Source: an uncultured bacterium (lineage in GTDB: Bacteria > Bacillota_I > Bacilli_A > Erysipelotrichales > Erysipelotrichaceae). Taken from it: a stretch of DNA of 64,000 nt. Each line of letters opens with the position of its first letter. Positions within the stretch are counted from its first letter, which is position 1. The notes beneath the pieces are model-generated. The model saw nothing but the letters and a program-made list of their open reading frames with translations. It was not told the DNA's origin and made no database searches. This document shows positions 1 to 10,468 of the stretch, piece by piece. The stretch is taken from assembly GCA_903847945.1 (NCBI GenBank), contig CAINEY010000044.1, forward strand, positions 1 through 64,000, in the 5' to 3' direction. Position numbers and translations under genes: made by a program.

Positions 1-3000
1 CATCGTTGATCACGGTGGCGAGTTCTCGTCCATTGGCCCAGGTGAATGACAGGTTATCCCGATACGTGGTCGGATTGCCGATAGCATCGTAGGAGAGTGA
101 CTGTCCGTCATAACTGGTCAGTTTGTCTTTCCAAGCATCGGTATAGCCATAGACAATCGTATCTTCCAGGGCTCCACGAACGCCACCGGTATAGGCGTAG
201 ATCGTTTTACTGGTGAGGTTTCCACCGACGTCATAGGTGACATCGATGGACTTCTCGGAATACGCACTGTCTTCCCGAATCAACTGATTCATCTTGTCGT
301 AGGTATACTCTGCTTTAAGGGTCGATCCTTCCGTGATGGTACGGATGTTGCCGCTAGCATCATAAGTATAACTGTAAGTTGGATTCGAGCCATTGGTCAA
401 ACTGGCCAACAGGGTCGTGGTCGAGGTGGAGCCAGATCCATTGAGATAGGTGTAGGTCGTGGTATACGAGGTTGTGGTCGCAATCGTTCTGGAGGACAGA
501 CGAGCCAACTGATCAAAATCGTAACTTAAGCGAGTTGTGCCATTGAGCTTGACGGTATAGATGAGCCCAGGGATCTCGCCTTCTTTGGTGGCATCCCCAT
601 ATACATAGCTGTGAGTATACGATGAGGTACCCAATCGATTGCTCAACACATCCACCCGACCAAACGTGTCGTAATGGTAGTTGAGCGTATTGCCGTTGGA
701 GCTCACCATCTTGGTCAGACGGTTCAAGAAGTCATAAACGTAAGTCGTCGTCACCATCGATGTTCCGATGTGTTCGACAGTACGTGCCAGGTTGCCTTGA
801 TGATCATAGGCATATTCATACTTCAAGACATCATCGATCGTTTTAGAAATAACACGATGATAATCATCATAAGCAAAACTCACATCATTCCCATTCGCAT
901 AAGCAATCGAATTCAATAGTCCGTTGTTGTCTTGATAGGTATTGGTGATCAGGGTGTTTCCGGCGACCTTGATCTGATGGGGATTCCCAAAGATATCGTA
1001 GGTGAATTCATAGTCAAACCCGTTATGGGTGATCTTGGTAAGCTTATCCAAATCATACGTGTACGAGTTGGTATATGTCTTCCCATCGACGGTTTTCTTA
1101 ACATTAGTCAATAGATCCGTTCGATTATAAGTACCATTCTCATCACTATAGTCATAATAATATTTCGTAGCCTCATTTGCGGTTTCCTCAGGCGCTCTGA
1201 AGGTGTCCAAGCGACCAAAAGTCGTATTGTAACTATAATTTGCCGTGTTTCCACGCGAATCAGTCACAGAGGATATGTAATTTCCATCCAAGGTATAGGT
1301 TGCTGTAGATGTTATCCGTTTGTCCCAAGTAATCGAGTTTACCGGTGTGTCCGGATCATAGGTTCCGTTTGTTAAAGCTGTGGTATTTTCACTCACTTCA
1401 TCGGCGGTCAAAGCGTAGTTGTAAATCTGGATATTGTCGATCGTCCCATCGAAGAAATCGGATGCAGTTGAACTGTCCCATTCCTGCCCAATCACCCATG
1501 CTTTCCCACTGGTGTTTCCCAATAGAGTGTTGATTGTATAGTTTTCAGGGTAAATCGGAGATCCGTTAACATACACTTGGATCACCGACTGTGTGGCGTT
1601 GATCTGATTGATCGTGTAAACCACGGTATAACAGGTGTTAGCCAGCATGGTTCCCTGATTCTTGATGTTGCCGCGAACATTCATCTCCCAACCGCCATAG
1701 TAGCCACTTACCAGAATGTTTGATCCTGCCGTGGTGTGTTTGGCGAATAGCGCAGCATTCTTGACCACATCGGCCTTGACCGTCATGGCGACGGACAGGC
1801 TATTCCCGATGTTGAAGTCATCGAGCTGCATGTAGCCCGTCGACCCATTGAGCACTAACTGCCCATTGGAGAACGTCGCACCGCCAACGACAGTCGCATG
1901 ATGTCCATTGTTGGTTACATCGGGGACTGAAGTCCCTGAAGCGCCGGTGAAATCGTATTTGGCAATCAACTGCTTCGTATTGGCCTGCTCATAAATGGTT
2001 TCTATTTCTTGTAATTCCAAAGCGCCTTCATAGAACGCCAATTCATCGATGCTGCCTTGGAAGAAATCTGATTTGTTATTACTATCCCACTCCATCCCTA
2101 AAGCCCAGGGCTTACCGGTTGAAGTGTCTCCAACGGCTTTCGCAATGTTTGCATCATAGATCTTAATCAAATCCTTATAAACAACTACATTCGTGGTCGT
2201 ATCATTGATTTTAGTGTAGATGGCAGTAATGAAATGATAACCAAGCGTTTTGGTTCCCAGGGCATAACTCAAACCCCCAATATCAACGGTTAATGTCGAA
2301 TTGTATTCACCTATAAGTAGCTGATTATATCCCTCAGATGTATTCTTGCCGATTATGCATTCATTCGCGGAGAATCGCTCATTCTTGACCCACATGGATA
2401 CCGAGAAGGTGTCAGGAACTTTGAAATAGCCAAGTTCCGCATACTGAGTGCTGCCATCAAATCGAATTGCACTTCCAACTTTGCCATCAACAAATGTACC
2501 ACTGTTAGAGGTTGCATCGTGATTGTTACCGCTCTTATCTTCAACATCTCCATCAAAGTCATAATAGGCGATCAACTTTTTCATAAAAACGTCACTGGAA
2601 ATTGAAGTCGATGTTGGATTTCCATATTGATCGTAGGTGATCTTCGTCGATACGCCGGTTGAGCTTAGAGCGGCGGTGACCCGTTGGAAATTATCGTAAT
2701 CATAGGCAACGTAAGTTCCATCCGCGTTGATTTGACTCAAGAGTTGATTCGATTGATCATAAGTGGTCAAATCAGTATTCCCTTCAAGGTCCTTTGCCGA
2801 AAGCAAATTGCCGTTCGCATCGTAACTGAAGGTTTGCCCAAACTCCTCGCGATACAACTGAGCTCCATCAAAGGTGACCGTATTGAGTTGTTTCTTGTAC
2901 TCGAATTTGATAGTTACCGAGTTATAGGTCTTCGTAGCTACCGCTTTACCTTCCACGTACTGCCAAGAAGTTGAAGAATTTTTAAACGGGACACTCACCA

Positions 3001-6000
3001 CGGTTGTGGTCGCATCTGTGTTATTAAACGTTAGAGACATGTGGAAACTGCGCGAGGCTCCAGAAGGCGCGGCATTCGCTTTCGCCCATCCGCCAAAGGA
3101 GAACACATCCCCAGCAATTCCACTCACCGCGATCGTTTGATCGAGTGTTTTATCAGTTAAAGCGTTTCCACTGATTTGATAAGACATTGAACCAAAAACG
3201 GAGGCTGTGCTTGTCGAGAAATCAACACTGCTCGATGTACCGCTCCCACTCCAACCAACCGGTAGCGTTCCACTAACCTCTTCCAAACTCGGGTTTTCAA
3301 CCAAGTTGTACCGATTGACACCCAGTCCTTCTTCCAGTTGAATCCCGTCAAAATAGACAATTGCAGTTCCATCAACAACCAACTGGATCTGAAGTGAGGT
3401 CACCGTTTGAGGAACGGTGATCGTCGCAGAAATGCGTTGCCAGACATTCGCTTCATCCACTGCAATGTCAATGCTTGTGGCACTACCGCCAACCAAACTG
3501 ACATGAGCGACTCCTACTGCATTCGATTTCACATACGCCGAAACGGTGAAATTCGTTTCTTGATCTAGAGTAACAGGAATGTTTTCATACGCTTTGATGA
3601 CTCGCTCAGCTGTACCATCGTGTGTGATTGTTAAGCTGTTTGCCCCGAAGAGTTTATCGGTCGTGGAGTAGATGGGGGTAATCAAAAGACCGGAAGTATC
3701 ACTTTGTGCCCAATCACTCGTCGTCTCAAAACTGATATTCTTCGCAAGATTGACGGTCGTCGTCTGCAGTTTGGAGACACTTGTTAACTTATTCTTTTCC
3801 CCTCCAGAGGCTCCATATTGATAATACTGTGCAGCATTGTTGATGTCTTTGATCCCGATCGTACGTCCATAATTATCAAACTGATAGTAGACAGTTTGAT
3901 CATATTTGTCCGTAATTGACGTTTCGTAAGGTTGATAACTAAATGCATACTCATTCCCGGTAGTTACTTCATCAGTCCCATACTCAGTCATGCTGGTAAT
4001 AATCTTGGGAGATCCCAAATAAGTGAATTGTACGGAGGAACCATCACTGTCTTCCGCTTTAGTGATCTTGTACTCAGCATCATAGTAATAGGAAACTTCA
4101 CTTGAATCTGGATAGGTTACCATCATGGTTTTTGCATTGCTATCATAGGTGTAACTAACCGTTCTTAAAACGGTCGATCCCGTGCCTAAGTACTCGATCT
4201 TGGTTAAAAAACCGTTGGTGTACGTAAAATCGTATTTTCTTTCAGAGGAGTCTTTGATGTAATCAATCAGAGATCCTGCGTAGGTAATCTCAACTTCATT
4301 GACCGTTTCGCCAAAATCCTTCAACTTCATAAGATAACCCGTGCTGTTGAACTCGAGTTTGTTTTTATTCTTATCCGTAATCACATACCGTGCCGTCGTA
4401 CTACCCGTATCGATTGTAAGTGTCAGTCCTTTTCCTAACTCATCGATCCACTGTCCATTGAGTGAGTAAAAGTAAACGGTAGTCCCATCCCCATCCAAAT
4501 ACTTGTAATAAGTGGTTCCGCCAATAGATGTTGATCCAATCGTTTGGTTGTAGTTAGTTTTCCAGCTGTACCGTTCACCGGTCGCTTTTGGATCATAATT
4601 ATAGAATGACGTGATCGAGACCGGAAGTTTTCCACCGGTTATAGCCAGATCATCACGCATCAGGGTCAGAAATCCGGTGTTATTATTGACAAGCGCCAAC
4701 CCAGCTCTACCCATATCTTGTGTCGTATAAGTCCACAAATCCTCAAGACCGTTGGTGTTGACGTAGGTGATTTGAAGCGAGGGATACAATCCATCAATGC
4801 CATATCCGGTGCCAACATATTTGTTACGAGCATACAATGTGCCAGCTTCAAAAGCGTCGGTTGATTTGATCATCACTCCGTTATTTATTTTCGTGCCATC
4901 ATACCAGCTTTGCACAAGTTGGGTAATATCCCAAGTATTGTATTCAACATTGTATGCGGAACTGGTAATAAAATAGTCAGAAATGATGTCAGTGTCATAA
5001 TCGACATTCGTATTCCAGGTGGTGGTCGTTAAGTCCCAGTCCTCAGTGATCTCGTGAAGATTCAATTGAAGGGTCGAAGGACCCCCAGAACTAAATCCAC
5101 TGACATCCTGCAGCATATTCAATTTGGCACTGATGACTTTATCGCCATTCCCTAATGGTGGTAACGTTGGATACTTGATCAAAATACGACAAGTTCCGTA
5201 AGTAGCTCCTTCACGGCCCACCCATGTGGATCCCATATAGTAATAAGCGGTATTTGGTTTCCAGGAGCTGACAAATGTATCCGAGATCTTACTGATATCT
5301 TGAGCGGTATATGTGGTGGGGTCAACGGTCACAGGATAGACAGTTGACGGATCATTCAACCAATTCGAGTCAGCTTTCGTCTGCAGAATCATTTTTCCAT
5401 TATCTTGGGAAATGATATTAAGTTGAACATCAAGACTAAAGCGACCACTCGCATCACTCATTAAAGGAGCTGATAAGATGATTTGTGGTACATCCGGCTG
5501 ATCTGGATCAATCAATACGATCGTTTGGCTATCCCTTTGTATTGCTATTAACTCGCCTAACTGATATTCGGAGACAAAGGTGTTTTGAGCAAACTGATTC
5601 TTCAAAATAATGTCTTCTTTTAACGACAAAGAGCTAAGTGTATATCTGACATCCACATTCGGGAATATGTCACGATAAATCACCTGAGACTGCTTATTCT
5701 TCAAATTCAGGTATGCATCATCACTGGTAAGGTAAGTCGGATTAGTGCCAACCAACACTTCCGCAAAGACTTTATTAGCGTTAACAAAGTCCCATTTCAA
5801 TGGATAGGTATTGATCGTCGTCGATACCAGGTTTCGATTTTGAGTATTTCTTGAGAACTTAACTGTAAACTTACCACGGTTATTTTGGAGGATTTGAACA
5901 TCAGTGGGATCTTCGGCATTTATGATTGAAAACGAGTTATCAATGTCATCCCATTGCCCCGTGCTTCCCTTGACATGAATGGGTTCATCGTAGACTGCGA

Positions 6001-6196
6001 TCATCTCCGTACGATCGCTCAATAAGAAGGTCTTACTGTACTCGTCACGCTTCTCTGTGACCTCACCAACGATAACGGCTTCTTGTTTTGAGATGTTGGG
6101 CAAATCTGAATTGATTGCCAGAACGCGCTCGGTTAGCGCAGCAAAAAACAAACTTATACTCAGCAAGCCGATGACGAACGATCTAAGATGTTTCAT
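1..6196 (-). CDS. Giant secreted RHS/YD-repeat protein with DNRLRE and LamG-like domains, 5' part only
   Basis: The frame is open from an ATG at 6196 to the left edge, 2065 codons with no stop, so the C-terminus lies outside the window. A GGGGGA ribosome site sits just upstream. Residues 1-27 form a signal peptide (KH, hydrophobic stretch, ending VLA). A DNRLRE-like domain covers about 290-480. An RHS-type start (GKLPVSITSFYNY) lies near 519, followed by YD repeats. Two carbohydrate-binding-like jelly-roll modules fall near 815-955 and 963-1115. Two LamG-like modules (YYDFDGDVEDKSGNNHDA and KYDFTGASG) lie at about 1206-1390 and 1406-1594. YD repeats resume to the edge, ending FTWANGRELATVIND. 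Such proteins are secreted or wall-bound and often carry a toxin tip at the C-terminus, in the WapA style. Whether this one does cannot be seen. It is transcribed in the same direction as plsC but 255 bases away. Confidence 0.9.
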   Translation of the reverse strand, partial: MKHLRSFVIGLLSISLFFAALTERVLAINSDLPNISKQEAVIVGEVTEKRDEYSKTFLLSDRTEMIAVYDEPIHVKGSTGQWDDIDNSFSIINAEDPTDVQILQNNRGKFTVKFSRNTQNRNLVSTTINTYPLKWDFVNANKVFAEVLVGTNPTYLTSDDAYLNLKNKQSQVIYRDIFPNVDVRYTLSSLSLKEDIILKNQFAQNTFVSEYQLGELIAIQRDSQTIVLIDPDQPDVPQIILSAPLMSDASGRFSLDVQLNIISQDNGKMILQTKADSNWLNDPSTVYPVTVDPTTYTAQDISKISDTFVSSWKPNTAYYYMGSTWVGREGATYGTCRILIKYPTLPPLGNGDKVISAKLNMLQDVSGFSSGGPSTLQLNLHEITEDWDLTTTTWNTNVDYDTDIISDYFITSSAYNVEYNTWDITQLVQSWYDGTKINNGVMIKSTDAFEAGTLYARNKYVGTGYGIDGLYPSLQITYVNTNGLEDLWTYTTQDMGRAGLALVNNNTGFLTLMRDDLAITGGKLPVSITSFYNYDPKATGERYSWKTNYNQTIGSTSIGGTTYYKYLDGDGTTVYFYSLNGQWIDELGKGLTLTIDTGSTTARYVITDKNKNKLEFNSTGYLMKLKDFGETVNEVEITYAGSLIDYIKDSSERKYDFTYTNGFLTKIEYLGTGSTVLRTVSYTYDSNAKTMMVTYPDSSEVSYYYDAEYKITKAEDSDGSSVQFTYLGSPKIITSMTEYGTDEVTTGNEYAFSYQPYETSITDKYDQTVYYQFDNYGRTIGIKDINNAAQYYQYGASGGEKNKLTSVSKLQTTTVNLAKNISFETTSDWAQSDTSGLLITPIYSTTDKLFGANSLTITHDGTAERVIKAYENIPVTLDQETNFTVSAYVKSNAVGVAHVSLVGGSATSIDIAVDEANVWQRISATITVPQTVTSLQIQLVVDGTAIVYFDGIQLEEGLGVNRYNLVENPSLEEVSGTLPVGWSGSGTSSSVDFSTSTASVFGSMSYQISGNALTDKTLDQTIAVSGIAGDVFSFGGWAKANAAPSGASRSFHMSLTFNNTDATTTVVSVPFKNSSTSWQYVEGKAVATKTYNSVTIKFEYKKQLNTVTFDGAQLYREEFGQTFSYDANGNLLSAKDLEGNTDLTTYDQSNQLLSQINADGTYVAYDYDNFQRVTAALSSTGVSTKITYDQYGNPTSTSISSDVFMKKLIAYYDFDGDVEDKSGNNHDATSNSGTFVDGKVGSAIRFDGSTQYAELGYFKVPDTFSVSMWVKNERFSANECIIGKNTSEGYNQLLIGEYNSTLTVDIGGLSYALGTKTLGYHFITAIYTKINDTTTNVVVYKDLIKIYDANIAKAVGDTSTGKPWALGMEWDSNNKSDFFQGSIDELAFYEGALELQEIETIYEQANTKQLIAKYDFTGASGTSVPDVTNNGHHATVVGGATFSNGQLVLNGSTGYMQLDDFNIGNSLSVAMTVKADVVKNAALFAKHTTAGSNILVSGYYGGWEMNVRGNIKNQGTMLANTCYTVVYTINQINATQSVIQVYVNGSPIYPENYTINTLLGNTSGKAWVIGQEWDSSTASDFFDGTIDNIQIYNYALTADEVSENTTALTNGTYDPDTPVNSITWDKRITSTATYTLDGNYISSVTDSRGNTANYSYNTTFGRLDTFRAPEETANEATKYYYDYSDENGTYNRTDLLTNVKKTVDGKTYTNSYTYDLDKLTKITHNGFDYEFTYDIFGNPHQIKVAGNTLITNTYQDNNGLLNSIAYANGNDVSFAYDDYHRVISKTIDDVLKYEYAYDHQGNLARTVEHIGTSMVTTTYVYDFLNRLTKMVSSNGNTLNYHYDTFGRVDVLSNRLGTSSYTHSYVYGDATKEGEIPGLIYTVKLNGTTRLSYDFDQLARLSSRTIATTTSYTTTYTYLNGSGSTSTTTLLASLTNGSNPTYSYTYDASGNIRTITEGSTLKAEYTYDKMNQLIREDSAYSEKSIDVTYDVGGNLTSKTIYAYTGGVRGALEDTIVYGYTDAWKDKLTSYDGQSLSYDAIGNPTTYRDNLSFTWANGRELATVIND

Positions 6197-6451
6197 AAGT
6201 CCCCCTGATTATTTGCTTACTGTTTTCATAATAATCTCTGATCTCTAAAATGTCCATAATCCGATTTGAGATTCAAACTGATTATCATAAATATCAGCAA
6301 ATAATGTGAGTTAGGTTAGTCCATTATCAATCTTTCTATATTATTGATTTCTCATTAGCTGATTAACAAAAACAGTTAAGAATTGACAAAACAAACGCAA
6401 TACTATAGCACCAATTTCCTGATTTTAACTTTGAATTTGATCAACTTATTA
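6197..6451. other. AT-rich intergenic region upstream of the RHS gene
   Basis: This is one of the longest non-coding stretches in the window and is much richer in A+T than its surroundings. It should hold the promoter of the RHS gene and the end of the fatty-acid operon. On the minus strand a TTGTCA is followed 17 bases later by TTAATC, a weak fit. On the plus strand a TTGACA near 6383 has TATAGC only 15 bases away and no gene in front of it. I see no clear hairpin terminator. Confidence 0.4.
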
Positions 6452-7153
6452 TTAACGATTATCTTTTTTTGTTACTGAGTTTTTAATATTTTGTTCGATT
6501 TGAGCCTGGATTTTTTGTGTCAACTCGGCATAAGAGGTCTGTTTATAGGCCTCATACGGAATCGGTTCATCCAGTATAACTTCCAAGGTGTGTTGCCACT
6601 CTCCACTGCGATCCAGCTCATGCGTGTGGATCTGGGTGACCGGAACGATGGGCACTTTGGCTAAGTAGGCTGGCAGCAGTGCTCCAGCCTTAAACGGCAA
6701 CGTCGCATTGGATTTGGATCGCGTTCCTTCGGGAAAGATCAGCAAGCTGCGTCCTTCCTTGAGCACACGTGCTGCCTGTCGCAACATCCCCACGTTTTCA
6801 TCGTAGGACTCGCGTTTGAACGTGATGAACTCGATGAGTCGTCCCCAGGTGCCGATGACCGGCAACTTCAGGTTTTCGGCTTTGGAAATAAACGTTAAGG
6901 GTTGATCGATCGCTGCCAGTAGAAGAATCGGATCGAAGGTCCCCTGGTGATTACTGACGTAATAGGCCACCGGAGGTGGTGTGCTTTGACGGTTGGTCAC
7001 CCGATAAGTTCGTTTCATCTTCACAAAGAAGACCCGACAGTAACTTTGAAGCGTTGACCACCGTTCATTGAAACCGGTGTTTTTGTGGTTGTTTGCTGAA
7101 ATCATCAGCGAAGGAAACATCCCCAGGAAACGCAGCCATTGAACCAGGTTCAT
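6452..7153 (-). CDS. plsC: 1-acyl-sn-glycerol-3-phosphate acyltransferase PlsC
   Basis: Transfers an acyl chain to lysophosphatidic acid to make phosphatidic acid at the membrane. The family's HX4D catalytic motif is present as NHQGTFD (His69, Asp74), followed by the substrate-binding FPEGTRSKS motif. The length of 233 residues is typical. The N-terminus (LVQWLRFLGMFPSLMI) is hydrophobic and probably binds the membrane. The start lies 2 bases after the fabZ stop, so it is the last gene of the fatty-acid operon and links acyl chain synthesis directly to phospholipid synthesis. The acyl donor (acyl-ACP or acyl-CoA) cannot be read from the sequence. Confidence 0.93.
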   Translation of the reverse strand: MNLVQWLRFLGMFPSLMISANNHKNTGFNERWSTLQSYCRVFFVKMKRTYRVTNRQSTPPPVAYYVSNHQGTFDPILLLAAIDQPLTFISKAENLKLPVIGTWGRLIEFITFKRESYDENVGMLRQAARVLKEGRSLLIFPEGTRSKSNATLPFKAGALLPAYLAKVPIVPVTQIHTHELDRSGEWQHTLEVILDEPIPYEAYKQTSYAELTQKIQAQIEQNIKNSVTKKDNR

Positions 7154-7155
7154 GA

Positions 7156-7581
7156 CTAATCCCCGACTTTAAAGATCAGCTCGCCGCTGGCAACGAGTGT
7201 TTTCCCAACATACGCCGTAGCGGAAGCGAAACCCACTGGACCCCGCTGACGGGTCAGTTCAACCACTAATTTGAGCGTATCACCGGGAATGACCGGCGCT
7301 TTAAAGCGCACGTTCTCCATCCCAGCAAAGTAAGCAATCTTTCCGCGATAGGCTTCCTGACTTAAAAGCAGGACAGCTCCGGTTTGAGCCAAAGCCTCCA
7401 TGATGAGGACTCCCGGCATGATGTGCTTCTGCGGGAAATGCCCCACAAAATGCAACTCATTGGCACTGACAGCCTTAATTCCAACGATTTTGGTCGCTTC
7501 AAGTTCATCGATGCGATCGACCAAGAGAAACGGATAGCGGTGCGGGATGATGGCTTGGATCTGGTTGGAATCGTAAATCAT
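7156..7581 (-). CDS. fabZ: 3-hydroxyacyl-ACP dehydratase FabZ
   Basis: Dehydrates 3-hydroxyacyl-ACP to trans-2-enoyl-ACP in type II fatty acid synthesis. The hot-dog fold signature [23 protein letters not shown] is clear in pieces: catalytic His48 in GHFP and Glu62 in MEALAQ. The start was set at MIYDSNQ rather than the longer MGGAMIYD: the ATG at 7581 overlaps the fabF stop as ATGA and has GGGAGG six bases upstream. The length is 141 residues, normal for FabZ. No fabA or fabM isomerase gene is seen in the cluster, so the source of unsaturated chains, if any, is elsewhere. Confidence 0.95.
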   Translation of the reverse strand: MIYDSNQIQAIIPHRYPFLLVDRIDELEATKIVGIKAVSANELHFVGHFPQKHIMPGVLIMEALAQTGAVLLLSQEAYRGKIAYFAGMENVRFKAPVIPGDTLKLVVELTRQRGPVGFASATAYVGKTLVASGELIFKVGD

Positions 7582-8816
7582 TGCACCTCCCATTTCCGCA
7601 GGACGATGGAGGCATTGTGACCCCCAAAACCCAGGGAATTGCTCATGACGACTTTAAGGTCAGCTTTGCGCGGGGTAGTGGGCACGATATCCAAGTCACA
7701 CAGCGGATCGCTTTCCGCATAACCGATGGTAGCTGGAATCAAGCCTTCTTGGAGTGCTTTGACACAGATCACAGCTTCAACGGCGCCTGAAGCCCCCAAC
7801 AAGTGTCCCGTCGAAGATTTGGTGGAAGAGACAGGCACTTTCGTCGTCGATCCAAAGACCTTTTTTACGGCCAAAGTTTCTGTTTTATCATTGAGCGGCG
7901 TACTGGTACCGTGAGCATTGATGTAGTCGATGTCGTTTGGTGTCAATCCGGCATCCGCAATGGCTAAGGCCATCGCATGCGCTCCCATCGCTCCGTCTTC
8001 CAACGGCGCCGTGATGTGATTGGCATCGCATGAGGTTCCATACCCGACCATTTCAGCCAGGATAGGCGCTTTTCGGGCTAAGGCGTGTTCTAAAGACTCA
8101 AGAACAACCACCGCTGCCCCTTCGCCCATCACAAACCCCGAACGTTGCGCATCGAAAGGAATGCTGGCACGAAGTGGATCAGAACCTTCATGCAAGGCCC
8201 GCATGACCATAAAGCCAGCGATGCCTAAGGGCGTGATGGCCGCTTCCGAACCACCCGCCAACATGATGTCCTGTTGACCGCTGCGGATCTTGTGGAAGGC
8301 TTCGCCGATGGCGTTGGTTCCGGCGGCACACGCCGTCACGACGGCACTGCAATGCCCCTGAGCCTTCGCATCGATGGCGACCTGACCGGCGGCTAAGTTG
8401 ATGAGCGTCATGGGAATGAAGAATGGGGAAATGCGGGAAGGACCGCGCTCTTTAAGGTTGGTCACGGCGCTCTCCAAGGACGCTAAACCGCCGATCCCGG
8501 AACCGATGATGACCCCGTACTTCGTGGGATCACCGACCTGTCCTTCCAGACAGCTGTCGGCGATGGCTTGTTTGGCGGCAATGCGCGCAAACTGGGTGAA
8601 CCGGTCGTTGAACTTGAGTTCACGGGCACTGAAATAGGCTTCCATATCGAAAGGTTTGACTTCAGCGGCCAGCTTGGTTTTGTAGTCGGTCGTATCAAAG
8701 GCCTTGATCGGACCAATCCCGCACTGCGCGGTTTTGATGCCGTCCCACAGGTCGTTGACGGTAGAACCTAAGGGAGAAACGGCTCCCAATCCGGTAATGA
8801 CAACACGTTGATTCAT
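7578..8816 (-). CDS. fabF: 3-oxoacyl-ACP synthase II FabF
   Basis: Condenses malonyl-ACP with a growing acyl-ACP. The Cys-His-His triad is visible: Cys163 in TACAAGTNA, one His in [11 protein letters not shown] and one in [10 protein letters not shown]. The start [13 protein letters not shown] at 8816 is preferred over an upstream ATG at 8843, because GAGGTGA lies just before it and the family begins there. The length is 412 residues, as expected. The gene follows fabG after 7 bases and ends in an ATGA overlap with fabZ, which suggests translational coupling. It is the only elongating ketoacyl synthase in the cluster. Confidence 0.96.
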   Translation of the reverse strand: MNQRVVITGLGAVSPLGSTVNDLWDGIKTAQCGIGPIKAFDTTDYKTKLAAEVKPFDMEAYFSARELKFNDRFTQFARIAAKQAIADSCLEGQVGDPTKYGVIIGSGIGGLASLESAVTNLKERGPSRISPFFIPMTLINLAAGQVAIDAKAQGHCSAVVTACAAGTNAIGEAFHKIRSGQQDIMLAGGSEAAITPLGIAGFMVMRALHEGSDPLRASIPFDAQRSGFVMGEGAAVVVLESLEHALARKAPILAEMVGYGTSCDANHITAPLEDGAMGAHAMALAIADAGLTPNDIDYINAHGTSTPLNDKTETLAVKKVFGSTTKVPVSSTKSSTGHLLGASGAVEAVICVKALQEGLIPATIGYAESDPLCDLDIVPTTPRKADLKVVMSNSLGFGGHNASIVLRKWEVQ

Positions 8817-8823
8817 GTTCACC

Positions 8824-9561
8824 TCACATGGCCATTCCGCCATCGACAGCGATGACTTGGCCGGTTATGTAGGAAGCCTGATCCGAAGCCAGAAACAAGG
8901 CCGTGTAAGCGATGTCTTCCGGCTGACCGAAACGGGCTAAGGGAATCTGAGTAAGCACAGACGCTTTGACGTCGTCCGACAAAGCATCCGTCATCTTGGT
9001 TTGGATGAAACCGGGAGCGATCGCATTGACCGTGATTCCGCGCGAGGCAAACTCACGAGCGACGGATTTGGTTAGGGCGATGAGTCCCCCTTTGGAGGCG
9101 GCGTAATTGGCTTGTCCGGCATTGCCTAATAAACCAATGACACTCGAAAGGTTGATGATGCGACCTTTCTTGTTGCGCAACATGGTCTTCGACACGTGTT
9201 GGATCGTGTTAAAACTGCCTTTGAGGTTGACCGCAATCACGTCATCGAAGTCGCTCTCCTTCATGCGCAGGATCAGGTTGTCTTTGGTGATGCCAGCGTT
9301 GTTGATGAGCACGTCGATAGTTCCGAAGGTGCTTAGGCTTTGATTGACCATGGCACCCACAGCCGCATAATCCGCCACATTGCATTGCACGCTGAGGACA
9401 GACGCGCCTAACGCTTCACACGAAGCCGCGACTTCCGCAGCCGCAGCGGCGGAACTGCTGTAGTTGAGAATGAGGTCATAGCCGTGGGATGCAAAGGTCA
9501 AGGCCATCTGCTTGCCGATCCCATGCGATGCCCCGGTAATCAGCGCAACTGGTTTAGCCAT
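8824..9561 (-). CDS. fabG: 3-oxoacyl-ACP reductase FabG
   Basis: A short-chain dehydrogenase that reduces 3-oxoacyl-ACP, normally with NADPH. The nucleotide-binding motif is TGASHGIG near residue 10, NNAG follows, and the catalytic Ser-Tyr-Lys appears as NLSS and NYAASKGG. The length of 245 residues and the C-terminal [13 protein letters not shown] are typical. The gene overlaps the end of fabD by 8 bases and sits in the middle of the fatty-acid operon, which supports FabG over other reductases of this fold. Confidence 0.95.
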   Translation of the reverse strand: MAKPVALITGASHGIGKQMALTFASHGYDLILNYSSSAAAAAEVAASCEALGASVLSVQCNVADYAAVGAMVNQSLSTFGTIDVLINNAGITKDNLILRMKESDFDDVIAVNLKGSFNTIQHVSKTMLRNKKGRIINLSSVIGLLGNAGQANYAASKGGLIALTKSVAREFASRGITVNAIAPGFIQTKMTDALSDDVKASVLTQIPLARFGQPEDIAYTALFLASDQASYITGQVIAVDGGMAM

Positions 9562-10468
9562 AAAGTTCTCCTTTCACTGCGAGAATGGATTCCGCGCTTT
9601 CCACGGAATAGGTACGTACGCTTGGATCGATCTGACGGATCAGTCCGGCCAGTGTTTTCCCGGGACCGACTTCAATAAAGGTGTCATAGCCATCTTGGAT
9701 CATGGTTTGGATCGTGGTGACCCATTGCACACTCGAACAGATCTGTTGGGTTAAGGCTGAGGTGATCTCCGTTTCCGGTTTTCCGCTGACATTGAAGTAC
9801 ACGGGTATCTCAGGTTGTTTTACATCAACCTTCTTTAACACCTCAGCCAAGGCGCTGGATGCCGGTTTGAGGAGCGAGGTATGGAAGGCTCCGGAGACCT
9901 TCAGGGGAATGATGCGAGTCACGCCTTGGGCTTTGAGAGCCGTTTCAGCGTTCTTGAGGGCGTCCCACTGTCCGGAGATGACGGTTTGTTGAGGCGAGTT
10001 GAAGTTGGCGACTTCCGCCAGTCCGCCGTGATCCTGAGCCAGTACGGACTGGATCAGATCCAAACGATCACTGAGGATTGCACTCATCCCGCTGCTGCCT
10101 AAAGGCAAAGCGTTGGACATCAACTGTCCGCGCTGACGAACGACATTAAGAGCTGTATCCAGGGATAAAGCTTTGGCGTACGTCAAGGCACTGTATTCAC
10201 CCAGACTGAGTCCGGCGACCCCTTGGGCCACAATGCCTTCGGCACGTAAGGCTTCACTGATGGCGAGCGACGTCACCAAGAGGCAGACTTGTGTGTAGGC
10301 CGTATCATTTAAAATACCTTCTGGGTCTTCGAAACAGACTGACCTCACGTCAAAGTCCAAATGGACTTGATCATAGATTGCTTTGGATTGCGGATAGGTC
10401 GAATACACCGATTGACCCATTCCGACTTTCTGGGATCCTTGACCCACAAAGAGAAACGCGATTTTCAT
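9554..10468 (-). CDS. fabD: Malonyl-CoA:ACP transacylase FabD
   Basis: Moves malonyl from CoA to acyl carrier protein. The N-terminal GQGSQ motif and the nucleophile elbow GLSLGE (Ser88) are present, with GAFHTSLL carrying the catalytic His further on. Many family members have GHSLG; here the residue before Ser is Leu, a common variant. The length of 304 residues is normal. The start overlaps the stop of the flavoprotein gene upstream as ATGA, and the end overlaps fabG. Confidence 0.95.
   Translation of the reverse strand: MKIAFLFVGQGSQKVGMGQSVYSTYPQSKAIYDQVHLDFDVRSVCFEDPEGILNDTAYTQVCLLVTSLAISEALRAEGIVAQGVAGLSLGEYSALTYAKALSLDTALNVVRQRGQLMSNALPLGSSGMSAILSDRLDLIQSVLAQDHGGLAEVANFNSPQQTVISGQWDALKNAETALKAQGVTRIIPLKVSGAFHTSLLKPASSALAEVLKKVDVKQPEIPVYFNVSGKPETEITSALTQQICSSVQWVTTIQTMIQDGYDTFIEVGPGKTLAGLIRQIDPSVRTYSVESAESILAVKGELYG

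Noticed and set aside
674-3378. Several short open frames on both strands across the RHS region
   Set aside because: The minus strand is open for all 2065 codons from 6196 and reads as clear RHS, LamG-like and YD sequence. The short frames are shadows of it.
6383-6402. Promoter on the plus strand (TTGACA with TATAGC)
   Set aside because: The spacing is only 15 bases, and no plus-strand gene follows.
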